Assembly: GCF_025399895.1 (NCBI RefSeq)
Contig: NZ_JAODUA010000004.1
Coordinates: 124,001-188,000, forward strand
DNA length: 64,000 nucleotides
Direction: 5' to 3'
Source of the DNA: Streptomyces sp. ASQP_92
Lineage (GTDB): Bacteria > Actinomycetota > Actinomycetes > Streptomycetales > Streptomycetaceae
Part shown: positions 18,557-27,327 of the stretch, piece by piece
Layout: the number at the start of each line of letters is the position of its first letter
Position numbering within the stretch: position 1 is the stretch's first letter
Made by a program: the position numbers and the translations under genes
The notes under the pieces: model-generated
Told to the model about the DNA's origin: nothing
Seen by the model: the letters and a program-made list of their open reading frames with translations, nothing else
Database searches by the model: none

Positions 18557-18623
18557 CCCTTGCCCCCGAATTCGCACCCCCCATAGCGACCTCCTCGCCG
18601 AGCGGACAACCCGCCCGGTCCGG

Positions 18624-19388
18624 TCAGACCGTCTTGACGACCGCGCCGGCGCGTTCGAGGGCCGTCACCTCGTCGGCGGGCGCCGTGGTGTCGGTGACGA
18701 GCGTGTGCAGGAGGTCCACGGAGCCCACATACGCGTAGGCGGTGTGACCGAGCTTGGAGCCGTCCGTCGCCAGGACGGTGCGGCGCGCGGAGGCGATGCT
18801 CGCCTTTTTCACTGCGGCGTCGTCGAGGTCGTAGGCGGTCATACCGTCGGCGGCGGTCAGGCCGCAGCAGCCGATGACCGCCGTGTCGAAGCGAAGAGCC
18901 GCCAAGGAGGCGAGAGTCAGGGGGCCGGTCAGGGCTCCCTCACCGGTGCGGGGCTGTCCGCCGGGCACGACGAGCTTGGCCGGGCCGGGTGTTTCGCCGA
19001 GCAAGTGGATGGCTTGCAGGGAAAGGGGCAGCACGGTGACGGGCCGCTCCCGAAGGAGGCGGGCGACCTCCAGGCAAGTGGTGCCGCTGTCGAGCAGGAC
19101 CGTCTCGCCGTCGGCGATGAGCGCGGACACCTCGGCCGCGATCCGGCGCTTCGCGTCGACCGCCTCATGGGCCCGCAGCGCGAAGGGGGGTTCCTCGCCC
19201 CTGAGCAGCAGGGTGCGCGCCCCGCCACGGACACGTTCCAGAACGCCCTGCCCGGCGAGGATGTCCAGGTCGCGCCGGATGGTCATCTCCGAGGCTCCCG
19301 TCAGGCCGGCGAGGTCCTGGACCGTGGCGGCGCCGGAGTCCCTGACGATCTTGGTGATCAACCGGTGCCGATTCATGCTGCTGCTCAT
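18624..19388 (-). CDS. DeoR-family transcriptional regulator
   Basis: The roughly 254-residue protein has an N-terminal DeoR helix-turn-helix (ATVQDLAGLTGASEMTIRRD) and a sugar-phosphate-sensing domain with ETVLLDSGTTCLEVARLL and AVIGCCGLTAADGMTAYD. Such regulators repress sugar uptake genes until a phosphosugar binds. Starts at 19388, 19376 or GTG 19406 are all possible; none has a perfect ribosome site. It is divergent from an MFS transporter and shares an inverted repeat with it. Confidence 0.88.
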   Translation of the reverse strand: MSSSMNRHRLITKIVRDSGAATVQDLAGLTGASEMTIRRDLDILAGQGVLERVRGGARTLLLRGEEPPFALRAHEAVDAKRRIAAEVSALIADGETVLLDSGTTCLEVARLLRERPVTVLPLSLQAIHLLGETPGPAKLVVPGGQPRTGEGALTGPLTLASLAALRFDTAVIGCCGLTAADGMTAYDLDDAAVKKASIASARRTVLATDGSKLGHTAYAYVGSVDLLHTLVTDTTAPADEVTALERAGAVVKTV

Positions 19389-19408
19389 GCCGAAATTGAA
19401 CACCACCT

Positions 19409-19469
19409 CATAACAAACAGGAAGAGCGTTCGTTCATGGCTGTTTCGAACATGCAGACTGTTCGTTATG
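19409..19469. promoter_or_regulatory. Inverted repeat CATAACAAACAG / CTGTTCGTTATG (probable DeoR operator)
   Basis: The 12-base arms at 19409-19420 and 19458-19469 match but for one base. A further GTTCGTTCATGG at 19428-19439 resembles one arm in direct orientation. All lie between the divergent DeoR and MFS genes. Confidence 0.6.
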
Positions 19470-19477
19470 GTGTCGGC

Positions 19478-20692
19478 ATGGAACGTTCGGTTCGAGCCGC
19501 CCGCGCGGCGACCTATGTCTACTTCGTCCTGTGCGGCACCTTGATGGGCGCGTGGGTGGTGCACATCCCGGCCGTCGAGGAACGCGTGGGCATCAGCCAC
19601 GCGACACTGGGCGGCCTGCTGGTGCTGCTGGGCGCCGGGGCCTTCGCCGGTATGCAGGCGGCCGGGCCGTTGACCGACCGTCTCGGCGCACGCGTCGTGA
19701 TGCCCGTCGCCGGTGTGCTGTGCGGCGCGGCGCTGGTCCTGCCCGGCCTCGCCCGCGATCCGTGGACGCTGGCCGGAGCACTGCTCGTCTTCGGCTTCTG
19801 CAACGGTTGCCTGGACGTGAGCATGAACGCCCACGCCGTTCACGTGGAGAGGGCGTACGGCCGGCCTGTCATGTCGGGCTTCCATGCCACCTTCTCCGTC
19901 GGTGGCGTGCTGGCCTCGCTGCTCGGAGCATGGACCGCGAGCGCCGGCCTGGACCCGGTGACGAGCATGGGCGCCATCGGAGGGGCGAGCATCGTGATCG
20001 CCCTGGCCTCGGGACGCGCGCTGCTGCCCACCGCCCCCGCCTCCACTCGCTCCTCGGAGGACGAGGACGAGCAGGGCGAAGCGTCCACCCCTCTCGGGCG
20101 CCGCAGCGCCACCGGGCGTGTCTGGGTCCTCGCCGTGCTGGCTCTGATGGTCATGCTGTGCGAGGGCGCGGCCAACGACTGGAGTGCCCTGCACCTGAAG
20201 GACGTCCTCGGCGCACCGGCCGGCACAGCGGCCCTGGCGTACGGCACCTTCACCGCGGCCATGACCACCGGCCGACTTCTCGCCGACCGTCTCGTCGCGC
20301 GTTTCGGTTCCGCGGCGATCCTGCGCTACGGCGCCGCAACCGCCGCCGTCGGCATCACGACCGTGGCACTGACGCCGTGGATGTGGGCAGCGTTCGCGGG
20401 GTGGGCACTGTTCGGCCTGGGCCTGTCCGGTTGCGTCCCGCAACTGTTCAGCGCCGCCGGACATGCCGACCCCGAGGCCGCCGGGGCCAACGTCTCGCGC
20501 GTGGCCGGTCTCGGATACGTCGGCATGCTGGCCGGCCCCGCCGTCATCGGCTGGCTGACCCACCTCGTCGCCCTGAACTACGCCTTCGTCCCGCTGATCC
20601 TGCTGTGTGCAACTGTCGCCGCGGCGGCCGGAATCCTGCGCACCTCATCCGACCGCACCCACGAGAGCGAGCCGGCACACAGCGGTCCCTGA
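19478..20692 (+). CDS. MFS transporter, probably for sugars
   Basis: The 404-residue, 12-helix protein has CGTLMGAWVVHIPAVEERVG near its start and FGFCNGCLDVSMNAHAVHVE in the middle. This NxCLDVSMNxHAV pattern is found in the FucP/YbjJ-like branch of MFS transporters. ATG 19478 is chosen since the protein fold begins there; the ribosome site is weak. The DeoR regulator next to it suggests a sugar or sugar-derived substrate. Confidence 0.82.
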   Translation: MERSVRAARAATYVYFVLCGTLMGAWVVHIPAVEERVGISHATLGGLLVLLGAGAFAGMQAAGPLTDRLGARVVMPVAGVLCGAALVLPGLARDPWTLAGALLVFGFCNGCLDVSMNAHAVHVERAYGRPVMSGFHATFSVGGVLASLLGAWTASAGLDPVTSMGAIGGASIVIALASGRALLPTAPASTRSSEDEDEQGEASTPLGRRSATGRVWVLAVLALMVMLCEGAANDWSALHLKDVLGAPAGTAALAYGTFTAAMTTGRLLADRLVARFGSAAILRYGAATAAVGITTVALTPWMWAAFAGWALFGLGLSGCVPQLFSAAGHADPEAAGANVSRVAGLGYVGMLAGPAVIGWLTHLVALNYAFVPLILLCATVAAAAGILRTSSDRTHESEPAHSGP

Positions 20693-20695
20693 CTG

Positions 20696-20733
20696 CCTGT
20701 GCGGCACGGATCCTGACCTCCGTGCCGCACAGG
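20696..20733 (+). terminator. Strong hairpin terminator after the MFS gene
   Basis: CCTGTGCGGCACGGA pairs perfectly over 15 bp with TCCGTGCCGCACAGG across an 8-base loop, just after the stop codon. Confidence 0.85.
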
Positions 20734-20869
20734 CTTCTCGCCACATCGCCCATGCACCCACCGCGACGCCACATCAACCGGCCGCCGAGACGGACCGTCT
20801 GCCACGGCTGCCTCAGGCAGGCGGCTGACGTACGCGGACGTAAGTGTTGGGGGGCCTACCGCATCATTT

Positions 20870-20894
20870 GGCGCCCAACGCTTCACTGGGCGCC
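20870..20894 (-). terminator. Hairpin terminator after the 38-residue membrane protein gene
   Basis: GGCGCCCA (20870-20877) pairs with TGGGCGCC (20887-20894). On the minus strand it begins at the last base of the stop codon of the small gene. Confidence 0.65.
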
Positions 20895-21010
20895 TACCGC
20901 TTCTTGCGCCACGCGATGACGAGCGGAACGACAATGCAGACAACCGCCAGGGCGAAAAGAACAATTCCCAGTGTTCCACCGGGCGTTACCGAGGTACGCG
21001 CAAGGATCAT
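20894..21010 (-). CDS. Tiny single-pass membrane protein (38 residues)
   Basis: The frame runs from ATG 21010 to TAG 20894. After MILARTSVTPGGT comes one strong transmembrane segment (LGIVLFALAVVCIVVPLVIA) and a positively charged end WRKKR, which predicts the C-terminus inside. GGAAGTGAG precedes the start and a terminator hairpin follows the stop. It lies 42 bases after the 71-residue membrane protein gene on the same strand, so the two are probably co-transcribed downstream of the RHS gene. Function unknown. Confidence 0.6.
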   Translation of the reverse strand: MILARTSVTPGGTLGIVLFALAVVCIVVPLVIAWRKKR

Positions 21011-21052
21011 CACTGACTCACTTCCACTTCCGGTGAGGGGCGGAATGACCGC

Positions 21053-21268
21053 CTAACGGTTCTTGGAGCGAAACGCGGCCCACACCGCGAGGCAGAAGGC
21101 GTCGACGCCAACGGCCACCATGAGTACGGGCCACGCTGCGCCCCAGCCGCCCTTGAATCCCAGAACGACCGCGAGCGCGTAGAGCAGCGCGGACATGACG
21201 ATCACGATGACGGCGTTCCGCCTGACGGCGTTTCTTGATCCGTAGGCATGTTCAAACATTCTCGCCAT
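21053..21268 (-). CDS. Small two-helix membrane protein
   Basis: The 71-residue protein has a basic N-terminus (MARMFEHAYGSRNAVRRN), then two transmembrane segments (AVIVIVMSALLYALAVVLGF and WPVLMVAVGVDAFCLAVWAA) and a basic end RSKNR. GGGAAG is upstream of ATG 21268. It lies 138 bases downstream of the RHS gene, but a strong terminator hairpin separates them. It could be an immunity or accessory protein for the RHS product; this is inference from position only. Confidence 0.7.
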   Translation of the reverse strand: MARMFEHAYGSRNAVRRNAVIVIVMSALLYALAVVLGFKGGWGAAWPVLMVAVGVDAFCLAVWAAFRSKNR

Positions 21269-21310
21269 CACGCTTCCCTTCGTCGTACGTCGTCCATGAT
21301 TACGCTTCTG

Positions 21311-21345
21311 CCGAGGGGCGGAGAAGTGTGTTCTCCGCCCCTCGG
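21311..21345 (-). terminator. Perfect 15-bp hairpin after the RHS gene
   Basis: CCGAGGGGCGGAGAA pairs with TTCTCCGCCCCTCGG across a 5-base loop. It lies downstream of the RHS stop and upstream of the two-helix membrane protein gene. A second hairpin follows at about 21350-21384. Confidence 0.85.
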
Positions 21346-21406
21346 GAGGACCGGCCGAACCAGCAACGCTGCTGGCAGGGCCGGCTGAACTCACTGAATC
21401 CGTGGG

Positions 21407-24400
21407 CTACTTCAGGGAGTCCTCAACCTTTCCTGAGACGTAGTCACCCGCGGCCGTGCTGGCATAGGCGCAGCCGACTTCGAGTGCCACCGCACCCGTT
21501 CCACCGGTGGGCAGTCCGGCGAAGCCTGCCGCGAACTGGCAGCCGCTTTCGATGGCGATGCCCGTCGCTATGCCTGCCGCCTGTCCCCACAGCGCGTCGG
21601 TGTCGCCCTCGAGGCCACTGGAGACCGCGTCGGTGACGTCCTTCACGTCTCCGGGCAGATCGGTGAGGCTGTAGAGGCCGCGCGGGTCGATGCGGTTGAC
21701 GGGGTCGCCCTCGGCGTACAGGTAGGGGTTCTTCTCCTGGCCGGAGGGGTCGGGCTGGGTGAAGCGGCCGATGTTGGGGTCGTAGTAGCGGGCGCCCAGG
21801 TGGTAGAGCCCGGTCGGGTCCTGGTGGCCGCCGGCGAAGCGGTAGGGCTGCGGGACGGTCTCGGTGGTGGTGCGGGACACGCCTCGCGGGCTGTACGTGT
21901 ACGTGTTGATCTTCGCCCCGGACTGGTCGGCGAGGCCGATCACCGAGCCGAGCGCGTCGGTCAGGTAGTAGTAGGCCTTGCCCCCGGTCGTCATGGAGTT
22001 CAGGGTGCCCCCGGGCTCCCGGTTGAATCCGGTGTCGACGCCGCCGGTGGTCTCCGCCGACAGGCCCAACGGGCCGTTGTGGAAGGTGGTTTGGCCCAGC
22101 TTGGTGCGCTCCGACTGGTCGGTCGAGGCGTACTGGCCGTCATAGGTGGTGCCGCCCACGGCAAGGGACTTCAGCTGGGAGTAGTCGGACCACTTCTCCG
22201 CGGTACGGGTGCCTTCCGGGGTGGAGGCCCCGGCGGTTTCGTTGCCGGCCTTGTCGTACGACCAGTTGGTGGTGGAGCCGTTCTTGCCGGTGATCTGCTG
22301 TGCGCCGTTCACCGTGTACGTGGTGCCGCGCGGGCAGCCGGGGTCGGTGCCCTGGGAGGTGAGGTTGCCGGCGAGGTCGTAGCAGTACTGCCAGGAGGAG
22401 TTGAGGGTGGTCCCCTTCTCCTCCTTGGCGTAGGAGAAGCGACCCGCCACGTCATAGGTGTACGACGTCTTGAGTCCGGCCAGGACGTCGGTGGCGGTGC
22501 GGATCTTCGAGCCGTCGGTCGCGCCCCCGGTCCCGTAACCGTAGGTGTAGGTCAGATGCGTGAGCGTGCCCTTGGGCGAGGTCGTCTTGATGGTGACGGG
22601 ACGGTTCGAGTTGTCCACGTCCACGCTCTGCACGGTGTTGCCGGGGTACGTGGTGCTGGTGCGGGTGTCGTTGTTGTTGTAGCCGTACGTCGTCTTGCGC
22701 CCGGCCTGGTCCTTCAGCTCGACCAGGCGGTTGGCCTTGTCCCAGGTGTAGTCCAGGACGCCCGAGGGATCGGTGTAGGTGTCGACGTTGCCGTTGGCCG
22801 TGTAGGCGAGGACGGTCTGCGAGCCGTCCTGGAGGGTGCGGATCGTCTCGCGGGACAGCGCATCGAACTGGTAGGTCTGGGTGCCGGTGCGGTCGGTGCG
22901 CGTCGTCAGGTTGCCGTCGCCGTCGTAGGTGTACCGGACGGTGTCGTAGCTGCCGGTGTCGACCTTGATGACCCGGTCCCGGTCGTCATAGGTGTAGAGG
23001 GTGGTGACGCCGCGGCCGTCCTTGGAGTCGGTGACGCGACCCAGCGCGTCGTAGTGGTACGTCACCTTGCCGATCTGGGTGGGCGGGGTCACCGAGTCCA
23101 GGTTGCCCCGGGTGTCGTAGTGGAACGACGTCACCGAGTTCTGGGTGCCGCTCAGCTTCGTGGTGGCCTTGCAGCGCTGGCCCTGGAAACCGCCGCAGGT
23201 CGGGGTCGCCGGGTTGTAGTCGATGGTCGCGGAGCCGCCCCCGGTGCCGCTCTGCGCCACGGAGATCGTGTTGCCCACCGTGTCGTACCCGTAGTCCGTC
23301 TTGTCGCCGTCGGCCGAGGTGGCCGATGCGGGCACGTCCCGGCCCGCCTTCGTCGACCAGCCCGCCACCGTCGAGGTCGCCCCTGTCGGCAGTTTGGCGG
23401 AGGTCGGGTTGCCGCGGGTGTCCCAGCCGTAGGTGGTCACATTGCCGTTGCCGCCGCCCACCCCCATCGCGTCCGTCGCCGTCTGTGTGAGGTGGGCCTT
23501 GTAGGACTTGGACCGCTCGTGGGTGAGCGCGTCGGTGACCTTGGTGACCTCCCCGTCCCCGTTGTGCTCGAACGTGGTCGCGTACGTGAGGGGATCGGTC
23601 ACGGTGGTCGTGCCCGCGCTGAAGCGGCTCGACGTGTCGTAGGAATAGGTGTAGGTGGGGGCGTCGCCGCCCGACCCGCCGAGTTCGATGAAGCGCCGCA
23701 TCGAGGTGACGCGGCTTGCCGAGTCGTAGGTGAACACCGTCGCCCTGGACTCGGGCGTCGTCACCTTGATCAGCCGTCCGTCCTCGTCGTAGCCGTAGGA
23801 CGTGGCGTTGCCGCTGGTGTCCCAGGACCGCAGGAGGCGGCCGGTTGTCGAGTCGGTGTCGTACTTGACGCTCCGGCCGCTGTTGTCCGTGGCGGTCCAG
23901 AGCGTGGCGCTCGTCTTGACGAGGTTGATGGTGCGGCCCGACCGGTCCTCCGTCAGCTTGAAGCCGGCGACATAGCCGTCAGTGTCCTTGTTGGCGGCGA
24001 CGGAGATGGTGCCGTTGTTGCGGTCGGTCACCTTGGTGAGATCCCCGGACGCGTCGTAGGTGTCCTTGGAGCCGGACTTGCGGTCGGTGAGGGTGTAGGT
24101 GCCGTCACTGTTCTTCTTGAGGTCCTTGTCGTACCCGTCAGGCGTCGCGAGCGTGCCGTCGGCGTTCTTCGTGAAGCTGACGGTCGCCCCGGACGAGTCG
24201 TACCAGATGACTTCGCTGGTGAACCCGGTGTCCAAGCGGCGCTCGTACCCGGTCCACCAAGGGCCTGAGATCTGGCCGAAGGGAGCGTCGAAGGAGTTGT
24301 AGGTCCGGGTCAGCTGCAACGAGTCACCGACGCCGGCGATGTCGAAGTCGGTGGCGGCCAGCATCAGGTTGCCGGTGGAGTAGTCGATCCGCCCCACCAG

Positions 24401-24790
24401 TGAGTCGGTGATGCGGAAGTCGAAGATCTGGTGCCACGGCACAGCGCCCTGCCCCTCGGGCACGTACACCTTCACCGAAGGTGCCAGAGCCCCGGTGGCC
24501 TTCTGGCCCGCGAGGCGGGACTTCTGCCCGGCTTCCCACTGCCGCTGTTCGGGACTTGTCGCCGCCTTGCGCCGGTTCTGCGGTGGCTTGTTCTTCCCCA
24601 CCTGCACGGCCGGCATGGTGGCGCGGCCCTTGTTCTGCCCCCACACCGAACCCTGCCCCGGGGCGGGGGCGGCCGCCAGCGCCGGCAGGGCGGACGCGCC
24701 CAGACCCAGCACCACGACAGAGGCGATCAGAGAATGTCTGGCTGTGAGACGCGCACGCCGAAACGGCATGCCGAAGGTACGCGAATGCAC
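21407..24790 (-). CDS. Secreted RHS/YD-repeat protein with RHS core and short membrane-active-looking tail
   Basis: The 1127-residue protein has a signal peptide, a DUF6531-like start (GRIDYSTGNLMLAATDFDIAG, TRTYNS), then some 700 residues of YD repeats (YGYDEDGRLIK, YHYDALGRVTD, YTYDDRDRVIK). It ends with the RHS core GLYHLGARYYDPNIGRFTQP and PYLYAEGDPVNRIDPRG. RHS shells enclose a C-terminal tip that is often a toxin. The tip here is about 85 residues, rich in Gly/Ala with GxxxG-type spacing (GQAAGIATGIAIESG). GTG 24790 is the start because GGGGGGAAG precedes it. Two small membrane proteins follow downstream. Confidence 0.9.
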   Translation of the reverse strand: MHSRTFGMPFRRARLTARHSLIASVVVLGLGASALPALAAAPAPGQGSVWGQNKGRATMPAVQVGKNKPPQNRRKAATSPEQRQWEAGQKSRLAGQKATGALAPSVKVYVPEGQGAVPWHQIFDFRITDSLVGRIDYSTGNLMLAATDFDIAGVGDSLQLTRTYNSFDAPFGQISGPWWTGYERRLDTGFTSEVIWYDSSGATVSFTKNADGTLATPDGYDKDLKKNSDGTYTLTDRKSGSKDTYDASGDLTKVTDRNNGTISVAANKDTDGYVAGFKLTEDRSGRTINLVKTSATLWTATDNSGRSVKYDTDSTTGRLLRSWDTSGNATSYGYDEDGRLIKVTTPESRATVFTYDSASRVTSMRRFIELGGSGGDAPTYTYSYDTSSRFSAGTTTVTDPLTYATTFEHNGDGEVTKVTDALTHERSKSYKAHLTQTATDAMGVGGGNGNVTTYGWDTRGNPTSAKLPTGATSTVAGWSTKAGRDVPASATSADGDKTDYGYDTVGNTISVAQSGTGGGSATIDYNPATPTCGGFQGQRCKATTKLSGTQNSVTSFHYDTRGNLDSVTPPTQIGKVTYHYDALGRVTDSKDGRGVTTLYTYDDRDRVIKVDTGSYDTVRYTYDGDGNLTTRTDRTGTQTYQFDALSRETIRTLQDGSQTVLAYTANGNVDTYTDPSGVLDYTWDKANRLVELKDQAGRKTTYGYNNNDTRTSTTYPGNTVQSVDVDNSNRPVTIKTTSPKGTLTHLTYTYGYGTGGATDGSKIRTATDVLAGLKTSYTYDVAGRFSYAKEEKGTTLNSSWQYCYDLAGNLTSQGTDPGCPRGTTYTVNGAQQITGKNGSTTNWSYDKAGNETAGASTPEGTRTAEKWSDYSQLKSLAVGGTTYDGQYASTDQSERTKLGQTTFHNGPLGLSAETTGGVDTGFNREPGGTLNSMTTGGKAYYYLTDALGSVIGLADQSGAKINTYTYSPRGVSRTTTETVPQPYRFAGGHQDPTGLYHLGARYYDPNIGRFTQPDPSGQEKNPYLYAEGDPVNRIDPRGLYSLTDLPGDVKDVTDAVSSGLEGDTDALWGQAAGIATGIAIESGCQFAAGFAGLPTGGTGAVALEVGCAYASTAAGDYVSGKVEDSLK

Positions 24791-25131
24791 TGTCTTCCCC
24801 CCGTGTAGGAAGTCACACCTGGCAACCCCAACGGTCACCAGGGGCACACACATTCGCACAGGACTCACACAGAACTGCCGCCCCTTCCCCGGAAGTTGAG
24901 GCGCATCCCCGCAGGAATCGGCCCCTCCCCTTGCCGCTCTCATCGCCGGCCAAGAAGGGTGTATCGGACGATCCGCAGCGATACGCGGTCGCTGTTCCGG
25001 TGGGCATCGCGGCAAGCGAGACCAACACATCGGCTGAAAACCGCCCCCCGTCATCTCACGGGCCGCCTTGGACCGATGCACTCAGGGCGGCGACGGGATC
25101 TCTTTCTCCGCGAGGGCCGGGGCGCGGGGCA
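24791..25131. other. 341-base promoter/leader region of the RHS gene
   Basis: There is no gene here on either strand that I can support. The piece lies between two minus-strand genes, so it should carry the RHS promoter. Confidence 0.5.
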
Positions 25132-25839
25132 TCAGGCGGAAGGTCGCCTCCTGGGTCTGCCGCCACTGCCACTGCCGGTGCCACTGCCGTTCAGGGGGAT
25201 CAGGGTTTCCAGGTGGGCGCCCTTGACCCAGGCGCCGAGCAGGTCGCGGTGGACGGCCACGATGTTCTGCCGCAGGGCCAGGCCCATGGCGTCCTTGGTG
25301 AAGGTGCGGCAGGTGGTGACGAACAGGGCGACATCCGCGCCGTGTTCGAGGCGTGCGGTGCCGACGAACTTCTGCATGTCCTGCGACGGCACGCTGCGGT
25401 GCGGCGCGTACTTCTTGCACTGGACGACGAGTTTGCGGCCATCCGCCAGGTGGCCGACGACATCGGCGCCCAGGTCGCCGCTGCGGCCGCTGACGACGAC
25501 CTTCGTGCAGCCGTCCCGGCGGCACAGTTCGGCGACGTACGCCTCGAACTCCTGCCACGACAGCGCGTCGACCTGCGCCATCGACAACTCCCGGGCCCTC
25601 GCCTCCTCCTGAGCCCGCCATTCGCGGTCCCGTGCGACCGCTGTGCGGTGCGCCCGCCACACCACCCATCCGGCTGCGCCCACCACGGCCACCGCCAACA
25701 CCGTCACCAGGACCGGCCAGACCGTCGACCAGTGCGCGGCCAGCCACACCACCGCGATCGCCCCAAGGATGGAGCTCCACCCCTGGACTTGCCTGCGCGT
25801 CCGCTTCCTCATACGCAGAAGCCGTCGCTGTGCCGCCAT
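25132..25839 (-). CDS. Membrane-anchored Mrr-type restriction endonuclease
   Basis: The 235-residue protein has two N-terminal transmembrane helices (about 22-62; WSSILGAIAVVWLAAHW and VLVTVLAVAVVGAAGWVVW), a short coiled linker and a C-terminal Mrr_cat domain. The PD-(D/E)xK-type core is visible as GDLGADVVGHLADGRKLVVQ followed directly by CKK, giving Asp...Gln-x-Lys. WQEFEAYVAELCRRDG is the usual lead-in helix. Such proteins are proposed to cut modified or foreign DNA at the membrane. ATG 25839 follows GGGGGAG. No methylase lies nearby. Confidence 0.85.
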   Translation of the reverse strand: MAAQRRLLRMRKRTRRQVQGWSSILGAIAVVWLAAHWSTVWPVLVTVLAVAVVGAAGWVVWRAHRTAVARDREWRAQEEARARELSMAQVDALSWQEFEAYVAELCRRDGCTKVVVSGRSGDLGADVVGHLADGRKLVVQCKKYAPHRSVPSQDMQKFVGTARLEHGADVALFVTTCRTFTKDAMGLALRQNIVAVHRDLLGAWVKGAHLETLIPLNGSGTGSGSGGRPRRRPSA

Positions 25840-26146
25840 GACTCCCCCACTCCCCCACCCTGCTCCGCAGTCTGCAAGCCCTTATCGCGGCCAGGCAAGA
25901 GGGCCTCTGTCCCGCGCGGCCGATCACATCGTTACGGCCCGCTGCCAGCGGGAAGGCAATCCCCCAGGCACACCGGCTGATCATCTCCCGACCCGCCTCG
26001 AAGCCACATCAGGCTGCCCGGCGTACCGTCCGCCGGGCGGGGTACCAGTTGGATCGCCGTACCGCCCTTCACCGCAGTGGCTCCCGGCCGTCATGCGCTT
26101 GGCCGCGCGAAGGGATGAGCCTCGTGAGGGTGGGCACACGACCCTC

Positions 26147-26659
26147 ATGCACGGACACCATGCGCGTCCCGCCAACTCGCTCTTCGGCCTGATCCCCGCG
26201 ACCGGCTCCTCCTCGGACGGACGAGCCGGCGTCAAACATTCAGGACCGGGCCGATTCAGGTTCACCGGTCGGCTGCGACGAAGGATCCTCGCGTACCGGG
26301 CGATCGACTTCCTGTCCACGCACATCCCAGGCGCTTCGGGCCCCGGCGAGGAGTGTCTGCTCCTCGTCCACATACGCCAGGTCGTCGGGCAGATTCACTA
26401 TCAGTACTGCGACCGCTGCACCGAGGGGATCATCACCGCCGTCACCATCGACGAGCGATTCCGCAGCGCGGGCCTCGGCACCCGAGCACTTTCACATCTC
26501 CGCTCCTGTCACCCCGGCATCACCTGGGCCAGCACACCGAACTCCCGGATCACACGCGACCTTCTGCGCCGCATGCGCATCCCCACGGTCCCCGGGCAAA
26601 CGCCGTGCGCGTGCGTACAACAGCCACTCTCCGGAGCGCCCCAGACCACATCTTCGTGA
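26147..26659 (+). CDS. GNAT-like N-acetyltransferase
   Basis: The 170-residue protein has a weak GNAT pattern: LLLVHIRQVVGQIHYQYCD (beta strands), IITAVTIDERFRSAGLGTRA (the acetyl-CoA loop, here RSAGLGT in place of RxxGxG) and ITRDLLRRMRIP near the end. ATG 26147 has a GAGGGTGGG about 12 bases ahead. The substrate is not predictable. It is divergent from the Mrr-type nuclease with about 300 bases between that hold no gene. Confidence 0.6.
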   Translation: MHGHHARPANSLFGLIPATGSSSDGRAGVKHSGPGRFRFTGRLRRRILAYRAIDFLSTHIPGASGPGEECLLLVHIRQVVGQIHYQYCDRCTEGIITAVTIDERFRSAGLGTRALSHLRSCHPGITWASTPNSRITRDLLRRMRIPTVPGQTPCACVQQPLSGAPQTTSS

Positions 26660-26860
26660 CCGGCCGCCCCCTGGTTCCGGACGGCATGTCCGCCTCGACC
26701 AGGGGGCTGTAGACGTCGGTGTCGTAGTGCAGGGTGTCCTGCTCGGTCGTTCCCGTGGCGGTCACGACCTGTGCGGTGTCGCCCGGCGCGGCCCCAACTG
26801 ATCCTGGCCCAGGCGGGTTTGCAGGCATGGCCGCAGTGCCCGCCAGCCATCGCTGTAGTG
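26660..26860 (-). pseudogene. Possible coding remnant of unknown origin
   Basis: On the minus strand one frame shows strong GC at third positions and a protein-like stretch (TATGTTEQDTLHYDTD and then VYSPLVEADMPSG). It lacks a good start and runs antisense into the GNAT gene. It may be a fragment of a lost gene. I cannot name the family. Confidence 0.2.
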
Positions 26861-26894
26861 CTCTCGGACGCGCCGACAGACCGCTGATCAAGGG

Positions 26895-26931
26895 CATGCC
26901 TCCCGGCCTTTCCCCATGGCCGGGAGGCATG
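26895..26931. terminator. Strong 14-bp hairpin in the intergenic region
   Basis: CATGCCTCCCGGCC pairs perfectly with GGCCGGGAGGCATG across a 9-base loop, followed by CAATTAG. It could terminate transcripts from either side. The remainder up to 27327 has no gene I can support. Confidence 0.7.
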
Positions 26932-27327
26932 TGCAATTAGGCCCGGAGGTACGGCGGCTGCGCCCAGGAAGCGAATCCGGGTGTGGGCGGCGTGGGGTCG
27001 CACGGTCCGCGTTTCCAGCCTGGTCTGCGCGTGCCCCGCCCTTCTTCCGACCGCACCCGAGCCCATGCCGGCGAGGTGCGTGGACGCTTGTGGCCCAGGC
27101 CTCTTTCGGTCAGTGATCATGCCTTCCGCAGCGGCGGAGCGCCGAGCAGAGTTGGTCTTGCCACCGCACGCAAGACCTGGTGGCAGGTCGGCTCAGGTGA
27201 CCGCTGTTCCTGCAGGACAGCTGTCGACGGACCCTCCGCCGTGTGCTTGGCCGCTGCCTTCTCTCTGGCAGTGCCGCCCTCACACGCCCACGAACTCCTC
27301 TCAACGACAACGCAATGGGGAACAACC

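Noticed and set aside
21800..24268. An 822-codon plus-strand open frame
   Set aside because: It is the antisense of the RHS gene. Its Val/Gly/Arg-rich composition mirrors the YD repeats, and it has no ribosome site or motif.
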